64,000 nucleotides of DNA from JBMYRH01 sp049602155 (GTDB taxonomy: Bacteria > Myxococcota_A > UBA9042 > PHBI01 > JBMYRH01), in assembly GCA_049602155.1 (NCBI GenBank), contig JBMYRH010000007.1, positions 62,001-126,000 of the forward strand, written 5' to 3'. The notes under the pieces are model-generated. The model did no database searches. It saw nothing but the letters and a program-made list of their open reading frames with translations, and had not been told where the DNA came from. A program made the translations under genes and the position numbers. Positions 48,187 to 57,959 of the stretch are shown here, one piece after another (positions within the stretch are counted from its first letter, which is position 1; the number at the start of each line of letters is the position of its first letter).

Positions 48187-51100
48187 GGAGCCAGACTGCG
48201 CCCCGTTGAGGTCTGATCACCGTGCGCGGCACGGAAGCCCGCCAAGCAGCGCGCACCGTAAAGGCTGGTCGGAGCCCGGCGTGCGCAATCACGCCAGACT
48301 GCGCGGGCTTCAGGCAGCGCCCCTACGGCCTCTAAGACCACGGCGTAGTGATAGAGCATCTCAACCTGACCCTCGGGGGGGCTGGTCTCGCTCTGCTGCA
48401 AGCCATGGACTGTCGCCGCCATGAGGTCATGCGCCGCCTCGTAGTCACCGAGGCGATAACGAACCCATGCTTCCGTGTCCATGTAGCTGGCGACCGGCTC
48501 GGCCACGCGACGTTGCGCACTCACCACCAGCTCGAGGGCGCGGTTCAGTTGCCGATCGAACCGAGCGAACCCGTAGGCCAAATTGTTCGCGTGAACTGGC
48601 GAACTCGCATCCGCCCGGAGGGGGGCCTCATACGCGGCGAGCGCCCCCTCCACGTCACCCTGCACTTCAAGCGTGATCGCGATCGCCGACCCCAGCGACG
48701 CCGATCCGGTCGGTGCCCTCCGCGCGGCGCGCGCGATGAGGCGCTGGACGACTAACGCCATCTCGCGCTTTCGAGCCTCTGACATCCGAGGCGCCTCATC
48801 CTCTAGCGCCGACGCTGCCAACCCCGCGACCGCGATCTCAGGCGTCGACCACGACGCGCGCTTCGGCAAGTGCTCAGCGAGGCGCGTTAACCCCACGTCA
48901 TCCCCAGCCGCGATGCTCGACGCAAGCAAGCCCCCCCACTGCTCGGAGTCCACGTGCTGCATCGCGAGCAGGGTGTCCAAGTGCTGACGGGCAGCCGCCT
49001 TATCATCAAGTCGCCAAGCAATCCGTGCACCGAGCGCCGCACCTCTTGGCGTCACCGGTCCTTGCCTTTGAGCCCGCTCAAGCCATCGGCGTGCGGCAGC
49101 AAGCGGCATGCGGTGCTCAAGCGCCATTGCGACGGCGCGCAGCGGTAGACGGAGGTCACCATGACTCCGCCTGACGATCTCAGTCAGGAGCAGGTCTGCG
49201 CCGGCCTCATCACCCGCGCCAATGAGCGCCTCCAGCCGCAACATGTCACGCTCGATCGCGACGACTCCACCAGCGCCCTCAAGGCCCGCGAGCAACCCCT
49301 CCGCAGCATCTGGCCGCAACCAATGCTGCCAAGTACGTGCAAGCTCAAGGCGCACATGCGGCTCACCCCCCATGAGGCTCAACACCGTGTCCGTATGCCA
49401 TTTTGCGGCCACATCATCGCCCGCTTGCAGCGCGAGCTCGAGCGCATGTAAGCGGTGAGCGACGACCCCTGGCTGGGCGGCGATCAAGCGCGCCTGAAGG
49501 CGTAGCCCCATCCGCGGTCGAAGGGCGCGCCTAAGACGCTTCACGGCGACCTTCAGCACATCTAGGACCGCATGCTGCCGCGACTGCAACGCGTCGAGGA
49601 CATCGTCGAGTTGCTGAGCATCCCCTGAGAGCACAGCCAACGAGAGCGCGACCTCAAAGATCCTGAGATCACTTGGCGACAACCGCAACGCCGCCAACAC
49701 ATCCTGATTCGCGCCATTCAGCTCCCTACGATCAGACCGTTGCTGGGCCCGTAAAAGAAGTTGGCCCAGCCGGTCCTCCGTCGTTCCCAGACCCGCGCTC
49801 TCGCTCGCGGCCCGCCCCTCGGCCCTCGATGTCGATAAGAGCGACATCGCATCGAGCGCGCGAGTCGCCTTAAGGGGGTCATCCACGCCCATGCGTAGTG
49901 CCCGACGGAGGTACGCCTTCGCGAGCGGAAACATCCCGCTACGAAATGCCTGAAGGCCCACATTGAGGGACACTTGAGCCTTCGTGTTGAGGGTCATCGT
50001 CTGCGCGATACGACCCGCATCATCGATCCGCTCAAGCCGCCCAAGTGCATCGATATGCATGAGCCCAAGCTCCTGGCTCCAGTGGGCCGCATCTGCAGCC
50101 TCCAAGAGCATGGCGAGCTCCGTATATCTGTCGCGCTCTACCAGGGCGTCAACCAACGCAGAGACCGCCGCCGCCGGCGCCGCCTTGAAGAGCTCCGCCC
50201 CCTCTCGAGCGCACCTAACCCCCTCGCCCACCCGGTCCATCTGAACCAGATAACGCGCCTCAGTGACGACTAAGAGCGCGGACTCACCGTAGCTATCGAC
50301 AGCCTCGCGCACCGTGCGAAGCGCCTCCTCAGGGTAGCGGGCCTGTACCCACCGCTCCGCGACCTCTACGACGGACTCCACCATGATCTGCTTCGGCTTC
50401 CTACGCAGCGTCGTCGAGACGCCATTCTGCGCTATCTGGCGCGTCATATAGCGCCTAAACACATGACGCGCAGCGGCGTTCTCCCCCTGTGAGAGCAGCA
50501 GCTGACCACGCATTAAATCGTACTTTGCGTCGGGGTTCAGCCCATCAGCCTCGCGCAACCAATGCAGGGCCTGAGCCACGTCTCCAACAACTTCAAACGC
50601 TTCGCTGGCCTGATGCGCTGCGCGACCTGGGTCCCGCGCACGGCGTACATGAAGGTTTACGAACCACGTGAGCGCCTCGACCTCTCCGATCACGGCAAGC
50701 CACCGCGCGAGATCGACCAAGGGCAACACGCCGCCCCCAGGAGCAGGTTGCTCCCAAGCCCGCCGATAGTGCCTCAGCGCCAGCGAGACATCACCATTGC
50801 TCTCGTAGGCTTGCGCCACCACCAAGTGACCCCGGGGGCTGGCCCCCAAAAAGCGCGCAAACGCCTGGCCAGCGCCGGCCACATCACCCAGCTCCAGTCG
50901 CACCTTCCCGAGACTCAGCGCGAGCTCTTTACGCGCCGGAGCACGAGCCACCAGCCCGGCATAGAAGCGCTCTAGCCGACTAAGGTGTCGCCCCTCTCGG
51001 TAGGCTTTCTCCACAGACGTGGCGACCTCAACCAACGAAAGTGCCTGACTGGCTGCGTCTTGAAAGGCAGAATCGGCGTCGTCGACGCGTCCCAGCTCAA

Positions 51101-54065
51101 GGAGACGGCGCCCAAGCTCAATGCGCAGCGGTGCCGGCGCCTCCGAGCGCTCGATGGCGCGCTCCAGGAGCACGATCACCGAGTCGCCTTGCCCAGCGTC
51201 GACGAACTTCTGACCAACCTCCCGCCACACGCTGATGTCATCCCCTCGTTGACGCGCTAATCGTTCGTACAGATGCTTGGCGCGCACGACGTCTTCCCGC
51301 TCAAGCGCATTCTCAGCGGCTGAGTCGAGCAGCTGACGCTCTGAACCCGATCGACGCAGCGCATGGCTCAGCATACGGGCCGCCTCGTCATACAAACCTG
51401 ACTGCTCGAGCGCGCGAGCCGCCGTGATGGCCCCACGGTTTGCGGCCCGGACCCCGCCAGACTGCCCCGCCCACAACTTCGCGGCGCGGATGAGCCCGTC
51501 ACGGTCTCCCATCCTGCGGCGCGTCGCCACGAGCTGCTCAAACAACGCAGAGCTCGACCGATGTACCCGCTCGGTCAACGCCTCCTCAAACACGCGAGCG
51601 CCCTCACTCAAACGGCCAAGTGCGACGAGGCGCTCACCGACCCCAAGCCAGGCACGTGCACGCTGCGCGGGCGGGGTCGCCTCGACATACCGACGAAACC
51701 ACAGCGCCCCCTCCTCATCACGCTCGAGCCTGTAGAGCACCTCCCCGAGGGTCAGCATCCCGTCCCGATAATCGGTCCGCTCGCTCATGAGCTGCTCCGC
51801 CGCGTTCACGGCATACGCCAACTCCTCCAGCTGAAGGGCCTGCCGAGCAAAGATATGAAGTTCGGTCGTGTGCCCACCATCACGGGTGCGCTCCAAGAAG
51901 AGCTCGAAATACCGGCAGGCTCGCTCGCGGTGCCCCATCCCATAGAGTTCCGTACCGAGGACACGGAGCGTCTGCACGTCGAGCTCGGTGGCGAGCGGCT
52001 GAACACGTGAGAGGAAGTCGAGCGCGTGGCGATATTGGTAAGCTCCCGTGAACGCACGCGCGATACGGAGTGTCAGCTGACGAGGAGCGGTCTTGTTGGC
52101 GATGGCCCGATTAAATACGGCGACGGCCATCTCCCAACGTTCAGCATCTACCAACGCCTTTCCAAGACTCTCCAAGAGCTCAGCGTTGTCCGGTTGACGC
52201 GCCACGAGCGCTTGGAGGAGATCGACCCGAAGCTCATCCAAACTCGTCACCCCGGCGACGCGTTGAAGCAGATACGACACCCCTTCGACCTTCTCGGACT
52301 CAGGCATCAGCGCCAGCCACGCGCGCATGTGCCGTGTCGCCTCTTTTCGCGCCGGGGGATGCTGACCAAGGAGCGCGTCCACGAGACCGCGATGGGCAGC
52401 GCGTTTGACCTCATCGCCTTCAGCCCCCTTTAGTGCCGCTTCAAGCCAGCGCACCGCGCGCCCGTATTCCCGCAGGTCGAGGTACCGCTGCCCGACCGCT
52501 AGGGACGCTTGAGAGGTCTTCCCAGCCCGCGCAACGGCCTCGCTCAACGCCCTACGCGCCTGGCTCGGCTGCCCGAGCGCCTTATGCACATCAGCCATGA
52601 GGAGCCCGACCTCAAAGCGCCTCGGATACTTCGCTTGAAGCCGCTCTCCAATCTCCTTCGCCCGAGGTGCCTTTCGATAGGTCAACCAAAGGCGAGCCGC
52701 CACCAATGAGCGCTCCAAGTCACCGAGATGAGCAGCCTGATACGCCGTCAGCACCTCATCCCGGCGCGCCCAATCACTCCGGCGCTTGTGGAGCAACTGT
52801 ACGAGGAGCAACTTGAGGTTTGATCGATGTCCCCCCTTGGCGATCCGCCTCTCTAAAAGACGAATGGCGTCTCTGCTCAAGCCAAGTGCGCTGATTGCGT
52901 TGACGGGCCCCTCAAATGCGTCGGGGCGTCCCTCTCCATGCGCCACGAAAGCCAATACCGCCCGAATCGCCTCATCACCTCTCCTCGTACGCGCTAGGTG
53001 TGACGCGAGCGTCCTCACCGCGCTCCAAGAGCCGGGATCCGCATCGGCTGCGCTCATCAGCAGCGTCGCGACCCCCTCAAATGGTCCGTCGTGCCGGCCG
53101 CTCACCTTGGCTGCTGCATCCAATAGGTACTCAGCTCGCTTGGCGCCAGAGTCGATCAACCTCGCGCCGGATTGAAAGGCCTCGAGCGCTTCAAGGTCTC
53201 GGTCCATCGCGAGGGCGGCTTCAGCCAGAGAGCCCCACACCTGCACATCTGCGTCCCCAAACGTGGACGCCTTTCGCCACGCCTTGAGGGCCAACTTAGG
53301 CTCGTTTAATGCCCGATAGAACTGCCCGATCTCCGTCCACCGCGTGGCACTCCTACCAGCCCAACTCTCTAGAGCGCGTTCGCCCTCATCTCCCTGCCCG
53401 CGAAGCACCAGCAGCTGCCCCTGTTGCCGCTCAGCGCGCTCTGGATCGCTTCGTGTGTCGAGCGCGATGCGCAGCGCGCGCTCGGCTGTCCCTCGGGCCC
53501 CCTGCTTCAACGCAAGCTCTGCAGCGCGCCCAACCGCCACACTGAGCGCCTCCTGTTGAGCGGAGCCCGCATCATGGGCCCACGGCTCTGCACGCTCGAG
53601 CAAGTCCATGACATCGGCGAGACCACCGGTCGTAAGCTGCTCCGTCGCGAGCCTCACGTGAGCGTTCGCTCTGTCGGCAAGGATCCGCGGCCCCAGTGGC
53701 CCCATTGCGCACCGCTCCGCAGCATCGAAGCGCCTAACTGCATGCATCAATTGCCGCCTCTCAATGGCGATCTTGCCACTCACTGCGAGGGCAGTGACAT
53801 GGCACGGGCGCTGACCTAACGCTTGATTGGCGGCACGCTCGGCCTCGGCGAGGCGCCCCTGGCTCAGGCGTGCCAAGGCCAGCTCAGCCAACAGCGATGG
53901 TTCAGCGGGAGCTTGCGTCAGCCGGTGCTCAAGGTCAGACGCCCACCCCTGAACGTCCCTCGGCGTCGTGGGGAGATCACGCCCCCCGCTCAGCGGACCC
54001 GCGCAGCCGCCCGTGCATGCGGCGAGCGTGAGGGCGAGCAGAGAGTGTCGTACCAAAATGGACAT
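48183..54065 (-). CDS. Giant TPR lipoprotein (1960 aa)
   Basis: The start at ATG 54065 gives a lipoprotein signal (LLALTLAACTGGC); the frame extends to 54104. The rest is helical repeat sequence throughout, with TPR-type units such as LAELALARLSQGRLAEAERAANQAL near the N-terminus, GEVLYRLERDEEGALWFRRYVEA in the middle and LEAVGALPEARAVWRDCARRAP near the C-terminus. At 34 residues per unit the space allows several tens of TPRs. It is a periplasmic or outer-membrane scaffold. No catalytic domain is seen. It lies downstream of the heme operon but is probably independent, since 136 nt separate it from the small gene at 54202. Confidence 0.88.
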   Translation of the reverse strand: MSILVRHSLLALTLAACTGGCAGPLSGGRDLPTTPRDVQGWASDLEHRLTQAPAEPSLLAELALARLSQGRLAEAERAANQALGQRPCHVTALAVSGKIAIERRQLMHAVRRFDAAERCAMGPLGPRILADRANAHVRLATEQLTTGGLADVMDLLERAEPWAHDAGSAQQEALSVAVGRAAELALKQGARGTAERALRIALDTRSDPERAERQQGQLLVLRGQGDEGERALESWAGRSATRWTEIGQFYRALNEPKLALKAWRKASTFGDADVQVWGSLAEAALAMDRDLEALEAFQSGARLIDSGAKRAEYLLDAAAKVSGRHDGPFEGVATLLMSAADADPGSWSAVRTLASHLARTRRGDEAIRAVLAFVAHGEGRPDAFEGPVNAISALGLSRDAIRLLERRIAKGGHRSNLKLLLVQLLHKRRSDWARRDEVLTAYQAAHLGDLERSLVAARLWLTYRKAPRAKEIGERLQAKYPRRFEVGLLMADVHKALGQPSQARRALSEAVARAGKTSQASLAVGQRYLDLREYGRAVRWLEAALKGAEGDEVKRAAHRGLVDALLGQHPPARKEATRHMRAWLALMPESEKVEGVSYLLQRVAGVTSLDELRVDLLQALVARQPDNAELLESLGKALVDAERWEMAVAVFNRAIANKTAPRQLTLRIARAFTGAYQYRHALDFLSRVQPLATELDVQTLRVLGTELYGMGHRERACRYFELFLERTRDGGHTTELHIFARQALQLEELAYAVNAAEQLMSERTDYRDGMLTLGEVLYRLERDEEGALWFRRYVEATPPAQRARAWLGVGERLVALGRLSEGARVFEEALTERVHRSSSALFEQLVATRRRMGDRDGLIRAAKLWAGQSGGVRAANRGAITAARALEQSGLYDEAARMLSHALRRSGSERQLLDSAAENALEREDVVRAKHLYERLARQRGDDISVWREVGQKFVDAGQGDSVIVLLERAIERSEAPAPLRIELGRRLLELGRVDDADSAFQDAASQALSLVEVATSVEKAYREGRHLSRLERFYAGLVARAPARKELALSLGKVRLELGDVAGAGQAFARFLGASPRGHLVVAQAYESNGDVSLALRHYRRAWEQPAPGGGVLPLVDLARWLAVIGEVEALTWFVNLHVRRARDPGRAAHQASEAFEVVGDVAQALHWLREADGLNPDAKYDLMRGQLLLSQGENAAARHVFRRYMTRQIAQNGVSTTLRRKPKQIMVESVVEVAERWVQARYPEEALRTVREAVDSYGESALLVVTEARYLVQMDRVGEGVRCAREGAELFKAAPAAAVSALVDALVERDRYTELAMLLEAADAAHWSQELGLMHIDALGRLERIDDAGRIAQTMTLNTKAQVSLNVGLQAFRSGMFPLAKAYLRRALRMGVDDPLKATRALDAMSLLSTSRAEGRAASESAGLGTTEDRLGQLLLRAQQRSDRRELNGANQDVLAALRLSPSDLRIFEVALSLAVLSGDAQQLDDVLDALQSRQHAVLDVLKVAVKRLRRALRPRMGLRLQARLIAAQPGVVAHRLHALELALQAGDDVAAKWHTDTVLSLMGGEPHVRLELARTWQHWLRPDAAEGLLAGLEGAGGVVAIERDMLRLEALIGAGDEAGADLLLTEIVRRSHGDLRLPLRAVAMALEHRMPLAAARRWLERAQRQGPVTPRGAALGARIAWRLDDKAAARQHLDTLLAMQHVDSEQWGGLLASSIAAGDDVGLTRLAEHLPKRASWSTPEIAVAGLAASALEDEAPRMSEARKREMALVVQRLIARAARRAPTGSASLGSAIAITLEVQGDVEGALAAYEAPLRADASSPVHANNLAYGFARFDRQLNRALELVVSAQRRVAEPVASYMDTEAWVRYRLGDYEAAHDLMAATVHGLQQSETSPPEGQVEMLYHYAVVLEAVGALPEARAVWRDCARRAPTSLYGARCLAGFRAAHGDQTSTGRSLAP

Positions 54066-54201
54066 GGACCATTCAAAACACGCGAGACGTGCGCAACGTT
54101 TCATTGATGATGCCTTCGCTGGGCAGACAGGTCACGTCAGCCCCAGCAGACTCCGGATTGAATCGCGCGTCACAGCAGTCTGTACGTCACGTTCGCAGGC
54201 A

Positions 54202-54507
54202 CTAGAGCTGCGCCTCAACCCTGTCCAGGAGTGCGTGACTGCGGCGAAAACAGAGGCCGCGCGTGCACCAACGTGACTTAGCGACGATCTCGATCTGAAC
54301 CTCAGTCACCCCGGCCCCCGCGTGACGCAACCTAAACCTCATATGGGCGGGGCTTCGCCCTACCCCCACCAAGACATGTGCCTCTAGACCGCCAGACTCA
54401 CGCTCCACAGCACCAAGCGTCCATGTCGCCACCCGAACAACGTGCTGCTCAATTAGACCACCGACGCGCTCCAGCGCTCCAGCGAGTTGACGCTGTTCAT
54501 CCGGCAT
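54202..54507 (-). CDS. Small protein coupled to hemB (101 aa)
   Basis: A 101-residue soluble protein starting MPDEQRQLAGALERVGG. The start overlaps the hemB stop by one base (TGATG), so it is translated with hemB. It has a helical start, then beta-like strands (ATWTLGAVERESGGLEAHVLVGVG, AHMRFRLRHAGAGVTEVQIEIVA in parts) and two cysteines near the end (WCTRGLC). No family is recognised; location suggests a link to tetrapyrrole synthesis but gives no function. Confidence 0.55.
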   Translation of the reverse strand: MPDEQRQLAGALERVGGLIEQHVVRVATWTLGAVERESGGLEAHVLVGVGRSPAHMRFRLRHAGAGVTEVQIEIVAKSRWCTRGLCFRRSHALLDRVEAQL

Positions 54508-55481
54508 CAGCGCGCCAGCTTCCTCGCTACAGTGGGCGCGAAGTACGTCAGGATCATGTCGGCCCCGGCGCGCTTGATGCCGATGAGGGACTCCATCATC
54601 ACCCGGTCTAAGTCGATCCAATCATTCGCTGCAGCTGCGTGAATCATCGCGTACTCACCGCTGACTTGATAGGCCGCCACCGGCAGATCGGTGTGCTCTC
54701 GGACCATCCGCACGATGTCGAGGTAGGGGCCCGCAGGCTTGACCATGACAATGTCGGCGCCCTCGTCCTCGTCCAAGGTCACCTCTCTTAGGGCCTCGAT
54801 CGCGTTGGGCGGATCCATCTGATAGCTGCGCCTGTCTCCAAAGGCAGGGGTGCTCTCAGCGGCTTCGCGGAAGGGACCGTAATAGGCCGACGCGTACTTC
54901 GCAGAGTAGGCCATGATGCTCACGTGCTCAAAGCCCTCCTCATCCAAGGCGTCGCGGATGTAGCCCACGCGACCGTCCATCATGTCGCTTGGGGCGACCA
55001 TCTGGGCACCTGCTCGCGCATGAACGAGGGCCTCTTTTGCCAACAGATCAAGCGACTCATCGTTGAGCACCTCCCCCTTCTCCACCTGACCACAATGACC
55101 ATGATCGGTGTACTCACAGAGACAGACGTCGGTGATGACGAGGAGCTCAGGCAGCGCGTTACGCAGCGCACGGACGGCCTTCGGGACCACACCGTCCTTC
55201 GCGTACGCTCGGGTCCCTAGGGGGTCCTTGTGAGCCGGGATGCCGAAGAGGATCACCGCCTTTACGCCAAGGTTCCAGGCCTCCGTGACCGCCTCGACCG
55301 CTGTGTCTACGGAGTAACGGAACTGTCCCGGCATCGAGACGATGGGCTTCTTCACCCCAGTACCAGGCTCGATAAAGATGGGCCAAATGAGGTCGTCGAC
55401 CGTGAGGACAGTCTCACGCACCAAGGCTCGCAGGCTCTCAGAGCGCCTGAGGCGCCGTGGTCTAGATTCTGGAAACGGCAT
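54507..55481 (-). CDS. hemB: Porphobilinogen synthase (delta-aminolevulinic acid dehydratase)
   Basis: Condenses two 5-aminolevulinates to porphobilinogen. It is 324 residues, full length. Signatures: RRLRRSESLRALVRET, a Cys cluster DVCLCEYTDHGHCG (zinc-type active site, three Cys), MAYSAKYASAYYGPFR with one active Lys, and MVKPAGPYLDIV with the Schiff-base Lys. The cluster indicates a zinc- rather than magnesium-dependent enzyme. It lies 5 nt after the cobA-hemD stop. Confidence 0.97.
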   Translation of the reverse strand: MPFPESRPRRLRRSESLRALVRETVLTVDDLIWPIFIEPGTGVKKPIVSMPGQFRYSVDTAVEAVTEAWNLGVKAVILFGIPAHKDPLGTRAYAKDGVVPKAVRALRNALPELLVITDVCLCEYTDHGHCGQVEKGEVLNDESLDLLAKEALVHARAGAQMVAPSDMMDGRVGYIRDALDEEGFEHVSIMAYSAKYASAYYGPFREAAESTPAFGDRRSYQMDPPNAIEALREVTLDEDEGADIVMVKPAGPYLDIVRMVREHTDLPVAAYQVSGEYAMIHAAAANDWIDLDRVMMESLIGIKRAGADMILTYFAPTVARKLAR

Positions 55482-55486
55482 AGCGG

Positions 55487-57028
55487 TTACTCCTGATCGC
55501 GAACTGTCGTGGCCGCAGCGATCGCCGCCGCGAGCCCCGACATCGTGTGTGTCTTCGCCTCAACGCGCACTGTCAATCCAGCTTCACGTGCGGCGGCTGC
55601 AGTCGTCGGCCCTATGACCGCGACGGAGACAGCATCTCGCCCCAAGGCCAAGCTGTCCAACGCTTTAGCCAACGCGGCCACAGCGGTAGGACTCGCCAAA
55701 GCGACGAGGCTCAGTCCCGCATCCAATGCGCTCTGAAGGTCCGCTGGCCCTGTCTCCAGAGCGTGCGTTTCATAGGCCGCGACCTCTATCACCTCGGCGC
55801 CTAGCTTCGCGAGGCCATCAGGCACAGCGCGACGCGCTCCAGCGGCGGCAGGGAACAAGAAGGTCCGCCCGGTCACCCCGACTCGGGAGGCATGTGCCAC
55901 GAGCCCCTCGCCGCTAGCGTCCTCTGGGATCTCGTCGGCGCGCACCCCGACAATGCGCTTAAGGGCACGGCCAGTCGCCGGCCCCACGCACCAGGTACGC
56001 ACGCCTTTGAGGTCCCTCGCATCTTGACCAGCGTCCTCTAGCCCGGCAGCGAGGGCCTTCACCCCGTTTGCGCTCGTGACGACGAGATCGGTAAAGCCTC
56101 CCGCCATCAAAGCGGACATCAGCGCCTCACCATCTCCGCAACGCACCTGATGCGTGAGCGGCAAATGAACCACTGTCGCGCCACGGTCTTCGAGCACCTC
56201 GAAGTCCAACGTGTCGCGGCGCGAGGATCGAGTCAGGGCGATGACTTCTCGAAACAAGGGACGCCTCTCAAGCCAATTGAGTTCAGCACGCAAGTCAGCC
56301 ACGGCGCCCACGACAGCGATCGCCGGCGCACGGAAGTTCGCCTCAGCGACCAAGGCTGCGATGGTACCAAGCGTCCCGGTCAACGTCTCCTGACGCGACG
56401 TCGTCCCCCAGCGTACAAAGGCGACTGGCGTGGTCGCGGCCATCCCGCCATCGAGGAGCGCTCTCGTCCAATGGGCGACTTGAAGCACCCCCATCAGCAC
56501 CACCAGCGTCCCCTGAACACGCGCAAGCGCCGACCAATCGACGGACTCCCCAAGCCCGTCGCTGCGCGCATGTCCGGTGACCACTGTGAATGAACTGGCG
56601 AGCGCGCGGTGGGTGAGCGGGATCCCCGCGGCAGAGAGCACCCCCGTGATGGCTGAGACCCCAGCGATAACCTCATACCGGATGCCTGCTGCGACGCAGA
56701 CCTGCGCTTCCTCGCCACCTCGGCCAAAGATAAACGGGTCTCCCCCCTTCAAGCGAACGACGCGCTGCCCCGCCTGGGCCCGTCGCACGATCAACGTGTT
56801 GATCTCCGCTTGGGTCGCGAGCCCGGCTTCAGCGCTCTTGCCCACGTGAATGCGCTCTTGCCCAGGTACAGGGACCGACGACATCAGGGCTGGCGATGCC
56901 AAATGGTCGTAGAGCACGAGGTCCGCGCGCTCTAGGGCACGGCGCCCCGCGAGCGTCAGGAGCCCTGTCGCGCCAGGGCCAGCACCGACCAAGCTCACAA
57001 ACCCCTGGGGTGAGCTACCCTTCGGCAC
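55487..57028 (-). CDS. cobA-hemD: Fused uroporphyrinogen-III methyltransferase and uroporphyrinogen-III synthase
   Basis: Residues 8-250 are the SUMT/CobA methylase: FVSLVGAGPGATGLLTL, RLKGGDPFIFGRGGEE, GVSAITGVLSAAGIPLTHR. Residues 255-513 are HemD: ALTRSSRRDTLDFEVLEDRG, VVTSANGVKALAAGLE, YETHALETGP. HemD closes hydroxymethylbilane to uroporphyrinogen III, and CobA methylates it toward precorrin-2 (siroheme, cobalamin). Such fusions are known in bacteria. The GTG at 57028 (SD CGAGG) is preferred; the longer frame to 57103 would overlap hemC by 89 nt. Confidence 0.93.
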   Translation of the reverse strand: MPKGSSPQGFVSLVGAGPGATGLLTLAGRRALERADLVLYDHLASPALMSSVPVPGQERIHVGKSAEAGLATQAEINTLIVRRAQAGQRVVRLKGGDPFIFGRGGEEAQVCVAAGIRYEVIAGVSAITGVLSAAGIPLTHRALASSFTVVTGHARSDGLGESVDWSALARVQGTLVVLMGVLQVAHWTRALLDGGMAATTPVAFVRWGTTSRQETLTGTLGTIAALVAEANFRAPAIAVVGAVADLRAELNWLERRPLFREVIALTRSSRRDTLDFEVLEDRGATVVHLPLTHQVRCGDGEALMSALMAGGFTDLVVTSANGVKALAAGLEDAGQDARDLKGVRTWCVGPATGRALKRIVGVRADEIPEDASGEGLVAHASRVGVTGRTFLFPAAAGARRAVPDGLAKLGAEVIEVAAYETHALETGPADLQSALDAGLSLVALASPTAVAALAKALDSLALGRDAVSVAVIGPTTAAAAREAGLTVRVEAKTHTMSGLAAAIAAATTVRDQE

Positions 57029-57959
57029 GCCCGGCCTCGAGGATCGCCGCCCCACCGTCTGCGATGACCTTATCTCCGAGCGCACGCCCGAGGGACTCAG
57101 CATCGGAACACGGACCGCTCACTTGATGGCGTAGGACCTGCCGGCCATCCGTGCGGGAGACATAGCCACGCAGGTTCAGCACACCATCGGCCACCGTCGC
57201 ATGCCCCCCAATGGGGACCTGACAGCCCCCCTCTAAGGCAGCGAGGAACGTGCGCTCTGCCAAGGTCGCCCAGCGCGTCGCCGCATGATCGAGCCGCCCA
57301 AGGGCCTCCGCCACGCGCGTGTCTCCAGCGCGCAACTCGAAGGCCAAGGCGCCCTGCCCCACTGCGGGTAACATCTCCTCGGCCTCAAACGGGTGTGTGA
57401 TACGCGCGTCCAGGTTGAGCCGACGCAGGCCGGCGCAGGCGAGCACCAAAGCGACCATCCCGTCTCGGCCCTCGTCGAGCTTGGCGAGGCGCGTCCCAAC
57501 GTTTCCGCGCACCGGCACGATCTTGAGGTCGGGCCTCGCAGCGAGCAGCTGTGCCTGACGGCGTAAGCTCGAGGTGCCGATGGTCGCCCCTTCTGGCAGC
57601 TCTTCCAGGCGCGTCGGGGGCTGTCCAGCAGGACGCACCCAAGCATCGCGCGGGTCCTCTCGCTCGGGGACAGCGCCAAGCACCAACCCCTCAGGGAGCT
57701 CCGAGGGCATGTCCTTCATGCTGTGAACCGCGAGATCGACTGCGCCCTCCAAGAGGGCCACCTCAAGCTCTTTCACAAAGAGCCCCTTCCCCCCGACCTT
57801 ATTCAGCGCCACGTCGAGGATCTTGTCCCCGCGCGTCTTGATGATCTTGAGCTCGACGGCGTCTACGCCGTTACCGGTGTCCTCAAGCAGCTGGCGCTGA
57901 ACCCACCGACTCTGGGCGAGCGCGAGCTCCGAACCTCGGGTGCCGATGACCAACTTCAT
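57015..57959 (-). CDS. hemC: Hydroxymethylbilane synthase (porphobilinogen deaminase)
   Basis: Polymerises four porphobilinogens into hydroxymethylbilane on a dipyrromethane cofactor. It is 314 residues. RGSELALAQSRWV, HSMKDMPSELP, GTSSLRRQAQL and the cofactor Cys C246 in LEGGCQVPIGGHA are all present. The start overlaps the hemA stop by 4 nt and the end overlaps the next gene by about 14 nt. Confidence 0.97.
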   Translation of the reverse strand: MKLVIGTRGSELALAQSRWVQRQLLEDTGNGVDAVELKIIKTRGDKILDVALNKVGGKGLFVKELEVALLEGAVDLAVHSMKDMPSELPEGLVLGAVPEREDPRDAWVRPAGQPPTRLEELPEGATIGTSSLRRQAQLLAARPDLKIVPVRGNVGTRLAKLDEGRDGMVALVLACAGLRRLNLDARITHPFEAEEMLPAVGQGALAFELRAGDTRVAEALGRLDHAATRWATLAERTFLAALEGGCQVPIGGHATVADGVLNLRGYVSRTDGRQVLRHQVSGPCSDAESLGRALGDKVIADGGAAILEAGRAEG

